NCBI GenBank assembly: GCA_030737875.1
Contig: CM060912.1
Location: forward strand, 202,877,231-202,941,230
Length of the DNA: 64,000 bases
Direction: 5' to 3'
DNA from: Allium sativum
Lineage: Eukaryota > Streptophyta > Magnoliopsida > Asparagales > Amaryllidaceae
Shown here: positions 12,340 to 23,103 of the stretch, in pieces
Numbering within the stretch: position 1 is the stretch's first letter
How the letters are laid out: every line of letters begins with the position of its first letter
Translations under genes and position numbers: made by a program
Notes under the pieces: model-generated
What the model saw: only the letters and a program-made list of their open reading frames with translations
Database searches by the model: none
What the model was told of the DNA's origin: nothing

Positions 12340-13560
12340 TTTAGTTGTGATTATAGAAAATAAACAAAGGCCATTCCTTTTCATTTACATTTAATTGTAA
12401 ATGAAACATTGATTATAGGAAATAAACAAAAAGTATATTCCTTTTTATCTACAATATAGTTGTAAATAAAAAAATTGATCATTAGAAAAAGGAAAAAAAT
12501 TAATCATTAGAAAAAGAACAAATTTTTGTGATGCCATTTTATTTACATTTATTTTTGTAAATAATAAGAACGAAACTTGTGAATACCTTTATTTACATTT
12601 ATTTGTGTAAATAAAAAGAACGAAAATTATGAACACACTTGTAGCGAAAACTTGAGATAAAGAAAAATATTATTTTATTTACATTTAGTGTAAATAAACA
12701 TGAGATAAAGAAAAGATTATTTTATTTACATTTAGTGTAAATAAACATGAGATAAAGAAAAAGAATTTATTTATTTACATTTAGTGTAAATAAACATGGA
12801 AAAGAATATTTTATTTACATATAGGAAAATAAAACATGATATAAGAAAAGAGACATTTATATTTACTATTTAGTGTAAATGAGAATAGGACATAGGAAAG
12901 GAATTATACTTTTATTTGCATTTCTAGTTGCAGATAAAAAAAAAAAGATTAAACGTTTTATTTGCATTTTTAGATGCAAATAAAATATAGGGAGGAATTA
13001 CACTTTTTATTGCAAATTAGTTGCAAATAAAATACATGAATATATAAAGCACATTTTTATTCACTTTTTTAGATGTGAATAAAAGATATATAAATAAAGA
13101 ACATTTTGATTCACTTTTTGGATGTGAATAAAAATATGAGGAAAAACCATTTTTTATTTGCATTTCATATGTGAATAAAAAACACCGTTTTAAAAAGTGA
13201 ATCTTTATTTGCAAACTAGTTGCAAATAAAAATATGAATTTATGAATGTACACCTTTATTTGTAATTCGGTTACAAATAAAAATATGACCTTGGAAAAGT
13301 TTATTTTTATTCACATTTTAGATGTGAATAAAAACTTGAAATTAAAAGGAGTATTTTATTCGCACTTAGATGTGAATAAAAACATGAATTTTAAAAGGTG
13401 AATTTATTTATAATTTTGATATAAATAAAAACAGAGATATAAAAGGGACATTTGTATCATCATGGTAGATGCGATAAAAAGAGTAGGAATCAAAAGTGAT
13501 ATTTTTATCGTCGTTTTAGATGCGATAAAAAGAATGGACTTTTATAGTTAAAATCGCCAA
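12340..13560 (+). repeat. Palindromic hairpin array in element A 5' LTR
   Basis: More than twenty short inverted repeats lie in series, each an AT-rich arm, a 3-9 base loop and the complementary arm, separated by purine-rich spacers such as CATGAGATAAAGAAAAAG. Arms differ between units but pair within a unit: TTTATTTACA/TGTAAATAAA (12674-12698), TTTATTTGCAA/TTGCAAATAAA (13204-13230), TTTTATTCACAT/ATGTGAATAAAA (near 13307), TTTATTTGTAA/TTACAAATAAA (near 13256), TTTTTATCG/CGATAAAAA (near 13501). Short open frames here are by-products of the repeat. Confidence 0.9.
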
Positions 13561-14933
13561 ATGAGTTATATTTATAATTATATATAAATATAAAATTAAA
13601 ACGAAACACGCACGGTAGTTCGCGTATCGGCAATCGTAACTTTAAACGATTATACCGAAACATCCGACCGTTGGAATTTCCCAAAACTGGAACCGTTAGG
13701 ACCGCTTTGGGAAGAACTTTCCAACGATGTAAATTTCATCAAAATCCGACGGTTAGATTTCAAGATATGTGTAAACTAAACATCAGTAAAAACAGCGCCA
13801 GGGTCGCCCACTGACTCGAAGCGTCGTTCTATTATATTGGGCTATTTTTAAATAGATAAAAATAGCGATAAATTGTTATAAATGAATATTAACGAGATAA
13901 AATGATTTAAATAATAATTATGCGAGAATTATTTGAAAAGACCGAGTTCAACTCATTTCAAATAATTACACGACGATTAAATAAAAGATGTAGAAGACGG
14001 TGATTGAAGACCGGCGATCTTCACATCGAATGGACGACGACTACTGATGCCATGGACTGACTTGCTCCCAGGAAGGGGTTAAAGAAGTAGTTGTCTGGAC
14101 GTATGTGTTGATTGTCCGGATAAGCAAGAACCACTCAGGTATCTCCGGTTTCGTTCAAACCCAGAACGAACTTGTAAATGGATGTGTGTCTGATGTTGGA
14201 ATTCATTTCATGTAATTAAATCGATTTCTATGAATGTATGTCTGTCTGGTTGTGGAGAATTTATTCTCTACTTAACCCGGGTATATATCAATAGTTGTCG
14301 GTAGCATGGCATGAATAATCAATGTGACACACCAAGATGCAAATGATCAAGGCTTTTGTTGAAAAGCAGGCCTTATGATTGATGATCAAAGCATAGCCTG
14401 TTTAGGCGTAGCTTTGTGTATAGCGTGACTTCGCGAACCTCACACCTCGGTATGATTCAAAAACGGGATAAGGACTGCAGGGAGTGCACACATTTCTAGC
14501 TAGAGTGGTGTCAGTGACCTACCAGCTGTGACATTCTTACTTATGTGAGGTAACTTGGATTTATAGGTTGTTAGTGGCCATATGGAGGTTCAAAGGAACT
14601 GGGAAGCGTGTGTTCAGGCATAACTAATCCACTACCGTTTAGTGGGGACCGGTCCTGAAGATCCATGGGTTGCCCATAGGTGTGATCCTGAGGCATTTGC
14701 TAGAGTGTCTCGAATCGGAGAGGACGATCCCTAGCCTCGATTTCATGACAGAAAACCAATTTCCAATACGACATTATGTTCTTGATTGTAAACTATATAT
14801 GGTGACATAGTATATGGTAGTTATGCCGTCTAGAATTGATACATTTACTTTGAAGTATTTTAAACTGCTTAGACACTAATAATAATAATAATAATAATAA
14901 AATACTATTTTAGACGTATTAGGCATGTTTGAT

Positions 14934-15001
14934 CATTATAAGGTAAAACTCTATCCTCCGGTTTGCGTTGCATTGTGTGATGGGACTTGAGTCTTATAAT
15001 A
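14934..15001 (+). other. Conserved LTR stem-loop, element A 5' copy
   Basis: Outer arms ATTATAAG (14935-14942) and CTTATAAT (14993-15000) enclose an inner helix ACTC/GAGT and a conserved loop holding TTGCGTTGCATTGTGTGA. The 3' LTR copy (63348-63419) keeps the fuller pair ATCATTATAAG/CTTATAATGAT, so one outer base here has changed. Confidence 0.75.
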
Positions 15002-15085
15002 ATTTCATTTTTCAAAAGTCATTTCGTTGTTTTTGTATAAACTTTTTAAAATTATGCACTGGCAATCCAATGGAGTAAACCCGTT

Positions 15086-15164
15086 CCGCGTTAGCGGCGT
15101 GGTCCTGTGATTCGCCATATTGTTAGTTAGTATAGAAAGATTTCTCATACCAGTCCCATGACTG
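15086..15164 (+). other. Small hairpins after the main LTR stem-loop
   Basis: CCGC-GTTA-GCGG (15086-15097) and CAGTC-CCAT-GACTG (15151-15164) are both conserved in position in the LTRs of B, C and D. In C the first hairpin reads CCGT-loop-ACGG on the LTR strand, a paired change. Confidence 0.6.
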
Positions 15165-15589
15165 ACTCGAAGTTTGTTTCACCTAGCAAACTCGTGTGCC
15201 CTCTCTTTACATGGGCAGCCAAGTGACAGGTTTTGGACAGACATTTTATGGACTGGAGCTTGTTGGAGAAGAAGACGAAGACCCCTCTTTTATCTTTATT
15301 TTTGCTTTAGCGACTTTATTTCATCTTTGTATTTTGATGTACGTTTTGGAGTTGAGACCTATTTCCTTTTGAGACTTATTTCCTTTTCATTCAGACTGTC
15401 TGTTTTGCTAAGTGGATCCTGTAACTGCGTACTTGTTGTTCAGTTGCTGTGATGTTTATGACTTTTATCTTTCCGCTGCAATAATTACGTGTTATGATAT
15501 TATCTGAGATATGTTGTTGTTGTAAATATGTTGTATTCCAAAATTATTATCCTTGCTTTCGAACCACGGAAGTTTGGGGTCATCACAGT

Positions 15590-15601
15590 TGGTAGCAGAG
15601 C
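15590..15601 (+). other. Primer binding site, element A
   Basis: TGGTAGCAGAGC lies two bases after the LTR end. It is one base from TGGTATCAGAGC, the complement of the initiator methionine tRNA 3' end used by Tekay and many other plant Ty3/gypsy elements. Confidence 0.85.
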
Positions 15602-15713
15602 TTAAGGTTAACCTTAGCTTCGGAATATAACATATTTAAAACAATTCGTCTAGATAGAATCAACATTATTCTAAGGCGAGTAGCTTATTAGAGATAGGAC
15701 TAGTAATGTCCTA
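15594..15713 (+). other. Leader hairpins after the PBS, element A
   Basis: A hairpin overlapping the PBS end folds around AAGGTTAACCTT. Two small hairpins follow 40 bases apart: TAGAAT/ATTCTA (15655-15673) and TAGGAC/GTCCTA (15695-15713), each with a 7-base loop and flanked by AGAT and GAG. Element D has the same two-unit arrangement at 42123-42180 with different but paired arms. Confidence 0.65.
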
Positions 15714-15851
15714 GAATGAGCACAACAGAATAGAACATATTTATTAGTCATTAAATCATCATCTTTTCATTTTGTCCTTACCTTACCTTTTGTTAAAAAG
15801 TATCATTTCTATTGGTCTGACTCTTTCCTTGATAGTACAGATTGATTGAAA

Positions 15852-16880
15852 ATAGACACTCGAGGTAGAACTAGAGGTGGAGCCTGAGGTGGAGTCAGAG
15901 CAGGAGGCAGAGGGTCTGCTAGAGATGAGACCATTCGTGAGTAGACCGACCCCGTAGTAGTATCACCTCCACCCTCACAGCCCTTCGACATGGAAAGAAT
16001 GTCAAAGAAATTCAAAAATTTAGGAGGTGTACCTTTCACTGGGCGAGAATCTACGGTAGAAGCAGAGTCATGGCTAAAGGACTGTGAAAAGATCTTGGAA
16101 GGCTTAGAATTGGTGGATCAACGCAAGCTTTTTCTGGCGGTATGGCAATTAAAAGATGAAGCTAGACATTGGTGGGACACGGTCAAGATTTGCAATGATG
16201 TGGCCAATATGTCTTGGGCCAAATTTAAAGAACCCTTCAATGACAAGTATGTTCCTCCACAAGCAAGAGAGCGCCTTCGCGAGCAGTTCGTCAACTTACA
16301 GCAAGGGAGTATGTCTGTTTCTGAGTATGTGAGAAAGTTTGATGAGCTCTCACGTTATGCTCCAGGATTGATTCAAGATCCAGTCGAGAAGAATAAAAGA
16401 TTCATCAAGGGCCTTTCAAAGAAATATTTAAACGGAGTCACCGCTCATATCAGGCTCCCATTCAATGAAGTAGTAGAGATGGCTTGCCGCTACGAGGAGA
16501 ATGACGAGTCTGGGCAGCAAGATAGAGTGAAAAATCAGAACAACAACAAGAAGGAGCAGGTGGACAGGAAACCAAAGGCAAGTAATTCTTCTGCTGCCAA
16601 GCCGCAAGGGAAGAAGAGGGACATGAGCAAGGTGACATGCTATAATTGTGGCAAGACTGAGCATTTTGAGTCCGAGTGTAAAGCTCCTAAAAGAGCCAAG
16701 AGGAATGAATCTGGACATAGCCAGAATCGTAATCAGAGTTCTCAGAATCGTGGCCAGAACCCCCGGAATACTCAAGATTGCTATAACTGCCATAAGCCGG
16801 GGCACTTTTCCAGAAATTGTCCCCTATTGAAGAAAACTGAAGTAGCACATGTTTACGAGGGAGCAGATGCACCATCTTAT
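15852..16880 (+). pseudogene. gag: Element A gag (capsid and nucleocapsid)
   Basis: This is the particle-forming polyprotein of a Tekay-type chromovirus. The reading frame starts at 15852, where the expected ATG is ATA, followed by an arginine/glycine-rich N-terminus (RGRTRGG) with two stops before 15990. The Retrotrans_gag capsid region follows (EARHWWDTVK, WAKFKEPFNDKYVP, SVSEYVRKFDELSRYAPGL). Two CCHC zinc knuckles then appear: CYNCGKTEHFESEC (16638-16679) and CYNCHKPGHFSRNC. From 15990 to 16970 the frame is open. It runs into the protease without a frame change, as in gag-pol fusions of this lineage. A possible splice acceptor (TTTCCTTGATAGTACAG, ending 15840) lies just upstream. The lost start and the stops make it inactive. 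Confidence 0.92.
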
Positions 16881-17300
16881 GCCGAGGGGCCAGGTAAACC
16901 CGATGTCTTAGGAGGTACTCTTAATATTAAAGACATTCCTATTACTGCTTTGTTTGACACAGGTGCAACATGAAGTTTTATCTCTAATGTTGCAATTAAA
17001 AAGTTAAAACTAAAACCAAAGAAATTTAAGGAGTTAATTAGAGCCCATAGCCCGGTAGGAGGTTCTCTTATTCTTGACCAGTTTTGTAGAGTGCCCATTT
17101 CTTATTCATGTTACCAGTTTCCCTTTAATTTGATCGTCATGAATTTCTCCGGTTATGATATCATACCAGGGATCGATTGGCTAACAAAGTATGAGGCTGA
17201 GTTAATATGTGCGGAGAGAATTATCAAGGTTAAAACTAAGCTTGGTAATATTACTATCCCATGCCATGGCTCAGCCACTGACAGAAAAGAATTCGGGTCT
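16881..17300 (+). pseudogene. Element A protease
   Basis: This is the aspartic protease that matures Gag-Pol. The catalytic motif LFDTGAT lies at 16951-16970 and is followed directly by a TGA stop at 16971-16973. The frame then continues (SFISNVAIKKL, later NFSGYDIIPGIDWLTKYEAEL, the usual end of chromovirus protease). It is in frame with gag and RT. One nonsense change separates it from a continuous frame. Confidence 0.88.
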
Positions 17301-17979
17301 TCTCTAGAAGTCACCCCTACTACTATTGAGGATATCCCGGTCGACAAAGATTACGTTGATGTATTCAAAGAAGTGGATTGTTTGCCTCCGCGTAGAGAAA
17401 TCAACTTTAGAATTGACTTAGCTCCGAATGCAAGGCCTTTCGTACATCCTATTCGGAGAATGTCACCAAAAGAAAAGAAGGAGCTGAGAAATAAAACTAA
17501 GCAACTTTTGTGGAAGGGTCTGATTAGGCCTAGCTTCTCAGAATGGGGTGCAGCAGTGGTATTTTTCCCAAAGTCCGATGGTACCCTCAGGCTATGTGTG
17601 GACTACCGCGACCTCAATAAGCAAACGCTGAAAAACAAATATCCACTGCCACGAATTGATGATCTATTAGACCGATTGCATGGAGCACGACTATTTTCTA
17701 GGATGGACCTGGCCACAGGATTCCATCAACTTCACATCGTAGAAGAGTGTGTGCCTTTAACTGCTTTCAGAGGACCAGATATATTTTATGAATGGCTAGT
17801 AATGCCTTTCAGTCTATGTAATGCTCCAGCATACTTTGTTGATTTGATGAATAGAGTATTCCAAGATGTTTTAAATAAATTCGTGCTGGTGTTCATCGAT
17901 GATATCCTCATCTTTTCTAAATCCACTTCTGAGCATGAACAACATCTGCGAGAAGTCTTGGAGATTTTGCGAAGAAATG
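17301..17979 (+). pseudogene. Element A reverse transcriptase, N-terminal part
   Basis: RNA-directed DNA polymerase of the chromovirus. Recognisable blocks are PRREINFRIDLAPNARP, LRLCVDYRDLNKQTLKNKYP, RMDLATGFHQL, VMPFSLCNAPAYF and the catalytic FIDDILIF near 17890-17910. The frame is open up to the break at RRNV (17979), where insert B begins. The domain resumes at 29607 in the same frame. The short tail to 18053 belongs to insert B. Confidence 0.93.
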
Positions 17980-17981
17980 TG
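17977..17981. repeat. Target-site duplication ATGTG (left, insert B)
   Basis: Matches 29605-29609. Removing the insert and one copy restores the RT reading frame. Confidence 0.8.
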
Positions 17982-18699
17982 TCATATTCTTTAGTGCATT
18001 ATGAAACAACGAAACCTTTTTTGAATTCATTTTTGTATTTATTGGCTACATAATCTATGCCAAATTTAATTCATCAATTTAAAGACTTTCCTTTCTTTTC
18101 TTACTCATCTATATGTTTTACTCTCACTGCGCTATATATTATATTTTCCTTCTTCCTCCACTATATAATATCCTTTCATTTTCTTAACCTTAATTTCATA
18201 AATAAAGCAGCAACCGTTTCTTAGATCTATGGCTACACTCTTCCTGTCTCCTTTTTCCTTTCTCTCCTAATCTACTCAAAAAATTCATCAACTCAAAAAA
18301 AAAAAAAATCGTAGAGCATGACATGACCTCCAACATCAACGGTCATGATCGAATTATGATGAGCTGGTTGAGAGAATCTCGCGCTCTAAGGCGCTGAAGT
18401 CATAGGCGAATCGGCAGTGGTGAATTCAACGAAGCAAAAGGCGTTGCGCTCATGACAGAAAACTCTACTTTATGGAACCGCTTAGAATAGATTCTGAACC
18501 TTTTGAATTATAGATCTGAATCTGAAACGAGGTGAGAAATCTTTTTTTATTTGTATTATTGTATTAAAAATTATTAATCCTAAATGTGGTAATTACTCAT
18601 ATGTTGTATTATTCTGTGACTGCAATACTTGATTTGATTTGTGAATGTATGTGATGTGGATTTGTTGAAAATGGATAATTGTGTTGACACCAAAATCAT

Positions 18700-21390
18700 A
18701 CGTTTGAGTAAATAGGAAAAATGGTTAAACAAAAACCATTATTTTTAATTATCAAATTTGTGACAAAACCAAGTTGTCATATTTTGTTAATTTAGAATTG
18801 ACAAAACCAAATTGTCATATTTTGTTGATACAAAAAACAAATGATTCATTTTGTTAATTAGAAAACAGTGAAAAACAAATGATTCATTATTTTAATTAGA
18901 AAATAGTGAAAACAAAATACTCATTTTGTTGAATAGAAAAATATGAAAAACAAAATAACCATTTTGTTGAGATTAGAGTCAATAATATAAAATAGTCATT
19001 TTTGTTGAAACTAGAAGCGACAAAATAAATGTCATTTTTGAGGTGTTAGAATTACCAAATATAAAAATACCATTTTTATTTTCGATTTGTAATATAAAAA
19101 TATCATTTTTATGTAATATTTGGATAAAAGGATCATTTTGTTAGAATAATGCCATGTGAATTAGAATTCTCTTTTATCACTAGAAATGTTAATGTAAAAT
19201 ATGACATTAGAGTAGAAATTACATTTTATGTAAAATGAGACATTAGAATGTCATTAGATTAGAATTGGATTAAATTAGAATGGCATTAAAGTAGAAGGTC
19301 ATTAAATTAGAATGTCATTAGAATTCAAAAAAAAAGTGAATATATATATATATATAATTTACTTTTATATGTCATGAGAGTACATAGAAAATTGATTACG
19401 ATAAATAACCATTTATTTGTCATTTAAAATTGGGTATGAATAAATATTTATTTATTTGACATTAGAACTCATAGGAAAATATTTACATATAAAACATTAT
19501 TTTATGTAATGTTAGAATTGAAGATTACATTTTTTGTGAAAGGTGATATTAGAAAAAGAGATAACATTTTCATAACACTTTGCTATCAAATGTGACATTA
19601 GATTAAAATAACACCTTATTATAAAAAGTGACATTAGAAAGAAGTAACATTTTAGTTTGAAAATGTTACATAAGTAAGGAATAACATTTTTAGTTTAAAA
19701 TGTTGCATAAAAGGAAAAAGTTTACATTTTTATTTAATGTAATCAAAAAGGAAAAAAGTTTACATTTTTATTTAAATGTAATCAAAGAGTAGAAAAGTTA
19801 CATTTTTATAATGTAATAGAAATATAGAAAATGATCATACTGAAAATATAGAAATGTTAACATTAAAGTTCTCATTTTTAATGTAAAGTAGAAACTAGAA
19901 AAATGATCATATTTAGAAAAGAAGAAGATTACATGTTTTTATAATGTAATAAAAAGAACATTTTTAGCGTTATTCTCTTTTGAGAATAAAAAGTACATTT
20001 TTAGTGTTATTGTCTTTTGAGAATAAAAAATCATATATTTTTAATGTAATGTTAGAACAGACAAAGATTCATGTTTTATTATGAAATCATGTTTTACATT
20101 AAAAACACATTTTTATGTAATTTGAGGAATATATAGAAAAGGTTTATGTTTTTATTTGCAAATAAAAACATGAATAGGAAAAAGCACATTTTGTATTTGT
20201 GAACATGATTAGAAAAAGAAGTATATTTTTATTTGCAAATTAGTGCAAATAAAAAAATGAAAATATAAAGTACATTTTTATTCACATTTTAGAGGTGAAT
20301 AAAAACCTGAATTGAAAAAGTACATTTTTATTCACATTTTAGATGTGGATAAAAACTTGAATTAAAAAGTGCATTTTATTTACATTTTAGATGTAAGTAA
20401 AAACATAGAAATCAAAAGTGAAATTTATATTTACATTCTAGATGTAAATAGGACCGTGAATTAAAAAGGTAAATTCATATTTACATTTTAGATGTACGTA
20501 GAATCATGGATTAAAAAGTGAAATTTTTACTTGCATTTTATATCTGAATTTAAACATGATTTAGAAAGTACATTTTTATTTGCATACTTAGATGTAAATA
20601 AAGAATAGAATCAAAGTAACATTTTTATTTACATTCTAGGTGTAAATAAAAAATTAGAAAAAAGGTATTTTAAATTCACATTTTAGATGTAATCAAAAAG
20701 GGTAGAGTTTAATGTTATATTTTTATTGTCAAATAGAGACAATAAACAGACTGAAATTAAAAGGTTTTATTTTTATTTAACTTTTTATGCAAATGAAAAG
20801 AATAAATGTAAGGTGACATTTTTATTGATATTTTATATTCAATAAAAGATTAGAATTAAAAGAAGTATTTTTATTATCGTTCTAGGGACAATAAAAAGAG
20901 TAGAAATAAAAGAATTTACATTTTTCAATGTAAACCAAGGGAATTAAAGAATTTACATTTTTCAATGTAAATAAAGGAAATAAAGGAATTTACATTTTCT
21001 ATGTAAATAAAAGGGTTTAATAGAAATTTACATTCTAGATGTAAATGAAAGATTAAATAGAAATTTACAATTTATATGTAAATAAAGGATGAAATAAAAG
21101 TTACATTTTCAATATAATAATATATTGAAATGAAGGGTTATATTTCCAATGTAAATGAACATTGAAATAGAAAGTTACATTTTCAATGTAAATATATATT
21201 AAAATAAGAGATTTCTTTTTTTAATGTAGTATTGTATTGACGTAAAAGAATATTGTTCAATAAATAAAGAAATTACATTTTTGTTTCAATTGTAATACAA
21301 AAATGATTAAAGATTACGTTTTAATGTAATAACAAAAGAAAAGGAAAATTACATTTTGATGTAATATATGATTTCATATATATAAAAGAA
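18700..21390 (+). repeat. Palindromic hairpin array in insert B LTR
   Basis: This is the longest array in the window. The first third is dominated by AAACCAAATTGTCATATTTTG- and CATTTTGTTGA-type units. Later units are palindromes such as ATTCACATTTTAGATGTGAAT, TTTACATTTTCAATGTAAA and ATTTACATTCTAGATGTAAAT with AAAAAGT-type spacers. Arms vary between units while remaining complementary within units, as in the LTR of A. A short (TA)n run lies near 19340. Confidence 0.85.
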
Positions 21391-22786
21391 TTAGAGGTTG
21401 AAATAAATTAAAATATAACGAATCGCGCTGCTACAGTTCGCGATTTGAAATCGTAACTTCAAAAGATTATACCGAAAGATCCGACAGTCGGATTTTCCCA
21501 AAATTGGAACCGTTAGGACCGCTTTGGGGAGATCTTTCCGACGATATAAACTTTGTTAAAATCCAACGGTTAGATTTCAAGATAAATGTAAATCAATTTT
21601 GATTGAAAACAGCGCCAAGGCCGCCGATCGACCCGAAGCGTCATTAAATGAAAATAGTTATTTTCATAGCGATAAATCGTTATTAAATCCTACTAACGAT
21701 ATGGAATGATTTTAAAATATATATATGCGAGGATCATTTGAAAAGTCCGAGTTCAATCTCATTTCAAATGATCATACGTCGATCTAAGTCGAAGAGTTGA
21801 AGACGATGATTAAAGACCGGCGATCTTCACATTGAATGGATGTGTTGCTACTGAGACCCATGATGGGAGTAGCTACCTTGAAAGGGCTTCAGTGGTAGCC
21901 GTTCGGCCGTACTTGTTGATTGTCGGATATGCGAGCACCTTACCTCTGTATTGGACATATGGGGGCGGAATAAGGCGACTCCAGTTTCGTTCAGACCTAG
22001 AATGAACCTGTAAATGGATCGTATGTCTGACGTTGTATTCCTTTATACTGTATTCGTTGATCTCTGCTAAATATATATCGGTTTGGTGTTTAACACCCTT
22101 CTCTGAGACGTATGAGCTTAGAGGTTATATATTGGTAGGAATCAATCGTATGGTATGGATTGACAATGTGGTATGCTAAGATGCATGGATCAAGGCTTTT
22201 GTTGAAAAGCAGAGCCTTGTGGTTGATGATCAAAGCATAGCCTGTTTAGGCATAGTTTTGTGTATAGCATGACTTCGCGAGCTTCACACCCCGGTATGAG
22301 TCAAAAACGGGATATGGACCGTAGGGAGTGCACACGTTTCTTTCTAGCTAGGAGTAGTGTCAGTGCTTAAACTGGCTGACATTTTACTTATATGGATGAT
22401 GGATTGAGGTACCCCGGATTTATAGGTTGTTATTGGCCATATGGAGGTTCAAAGGAACCGGGAAGCGTGTGTTCAAGCATAACTAATCCACTACCGTTAG
22501 GTGGGGACCGACCCTACCGCTCAAAGGGTTGCCCATAGGTGTGATCCTGAGGCATTTGCTTGAGTGTCTCGAATTGGAGAGGACGATCCCTAGCCTCGAT
22601 TTCATGATGGAAAACCCAATTCCAATACGACACCATCCAGTTTTGATTGTAGAACTAGTATGGCGACATGATATATGGTACCCATGTTGTCTATGATTGA
22701 TACTTTATGATTGAAATTGTTTTTGAAAACATACATACACTAATAATAATATCAAGTCTGTTTTTATCGTATCAAGCAACTTTTGA

Positions 22787-22856
22787 CCATTATAAGGTAA
22801 AACTCTATCCTCCGGTTTGCGTTGCATTGTGTGATGGGACTTGAGTCTTATAATGG
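22787..22856 (+). other. Conserved LTR stem-loop, insert B copy
   Basis: Arms ACCATTATAAG and CTTATAATGGT pair over 11 bases, with inner ACTC/GAGT. Compared with A (ATC..GAT) and C/D (GCT..AGC), the outer bases changed in pairs. Confidence 0.8.
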
Positions 22857-23098
22857 TTTCATTTTTCTAAAAAGCATTGCGTTGTTTAACGATTTACCTT
22901 ATTCTATGCACTGGAAATCCGATGGAGTAAACCCGTTCCGCGTTAGCGGTGTGGTCCTATGATTAGCCTTATCATTAGATAAGTTAAGTTAGATTTCTCA
23001 TACCAGTCCCATGACTGACCTGTAGTTTATTTCACCGGCAAAGTCGGGTGCCCATATTTTGTCACACGGGCAGTTGAGTAGCTTGTTTTGTAGATATA

Positions 23099-23103
23099 TA
23101 TCT
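23099..23103. repeat. Target-site duplication TATCT (left, solo LTR C)
   Basis: Matches 29313-29317. Confidence 0.85.

Larger units (their letters stand above)
10931..15587 (+). mobile_element. Element A, 5' LTR (truncated at its start)
   Basis: This aligns with the 3' LTR beginning at 31984 but lacks roughly its first 64 bases, including the TGTAACAACC terminus; similarity begins at ATGTGGCAG. It ends GGGGTCATCACA before the primer binding site. From start to end it holds an AT-rich U3 start, a CT-rich segment at 11520-11830, a splice-donor-like GTGAG at 12098, the palindromic hairpin array (about 12340-13560), the conserved block from 13610, and the structured module near 14930-15165. An (AT)n run lies at 11219-11241 and an (AAT)n run at 14876-14901. 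At about 4.7 kb when complete, it is unusually long. Confidence 0.9.

Noticed and set aside
13017..13253. Small hydrophobic open frames at 13017-13253 and 34526-34711
   Set aside because: They fall in the hairpin array and are a consequence of its repeated sequence.
12340..13560. Regularly spaced palindromic repeats resembling a CRISPR array
   Set aside because: The repeat arms differ between units, the spacers are themselves repeated, the context is a plant LTR and no cas genes exist.
15590..15601. tRNA gene fragments at 15590 and 42050
   Set aside because: Only the 12-base primer binding sites match a tRNA end; no cloverleaf could be formed around them.
16428..16805. Minus-strand open frame of 125 codons over gag
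   Set aside because: Shadow of the gag frame; no own motifs, and it lies antisense to the conserved capsid and zinc-knuckle codons.
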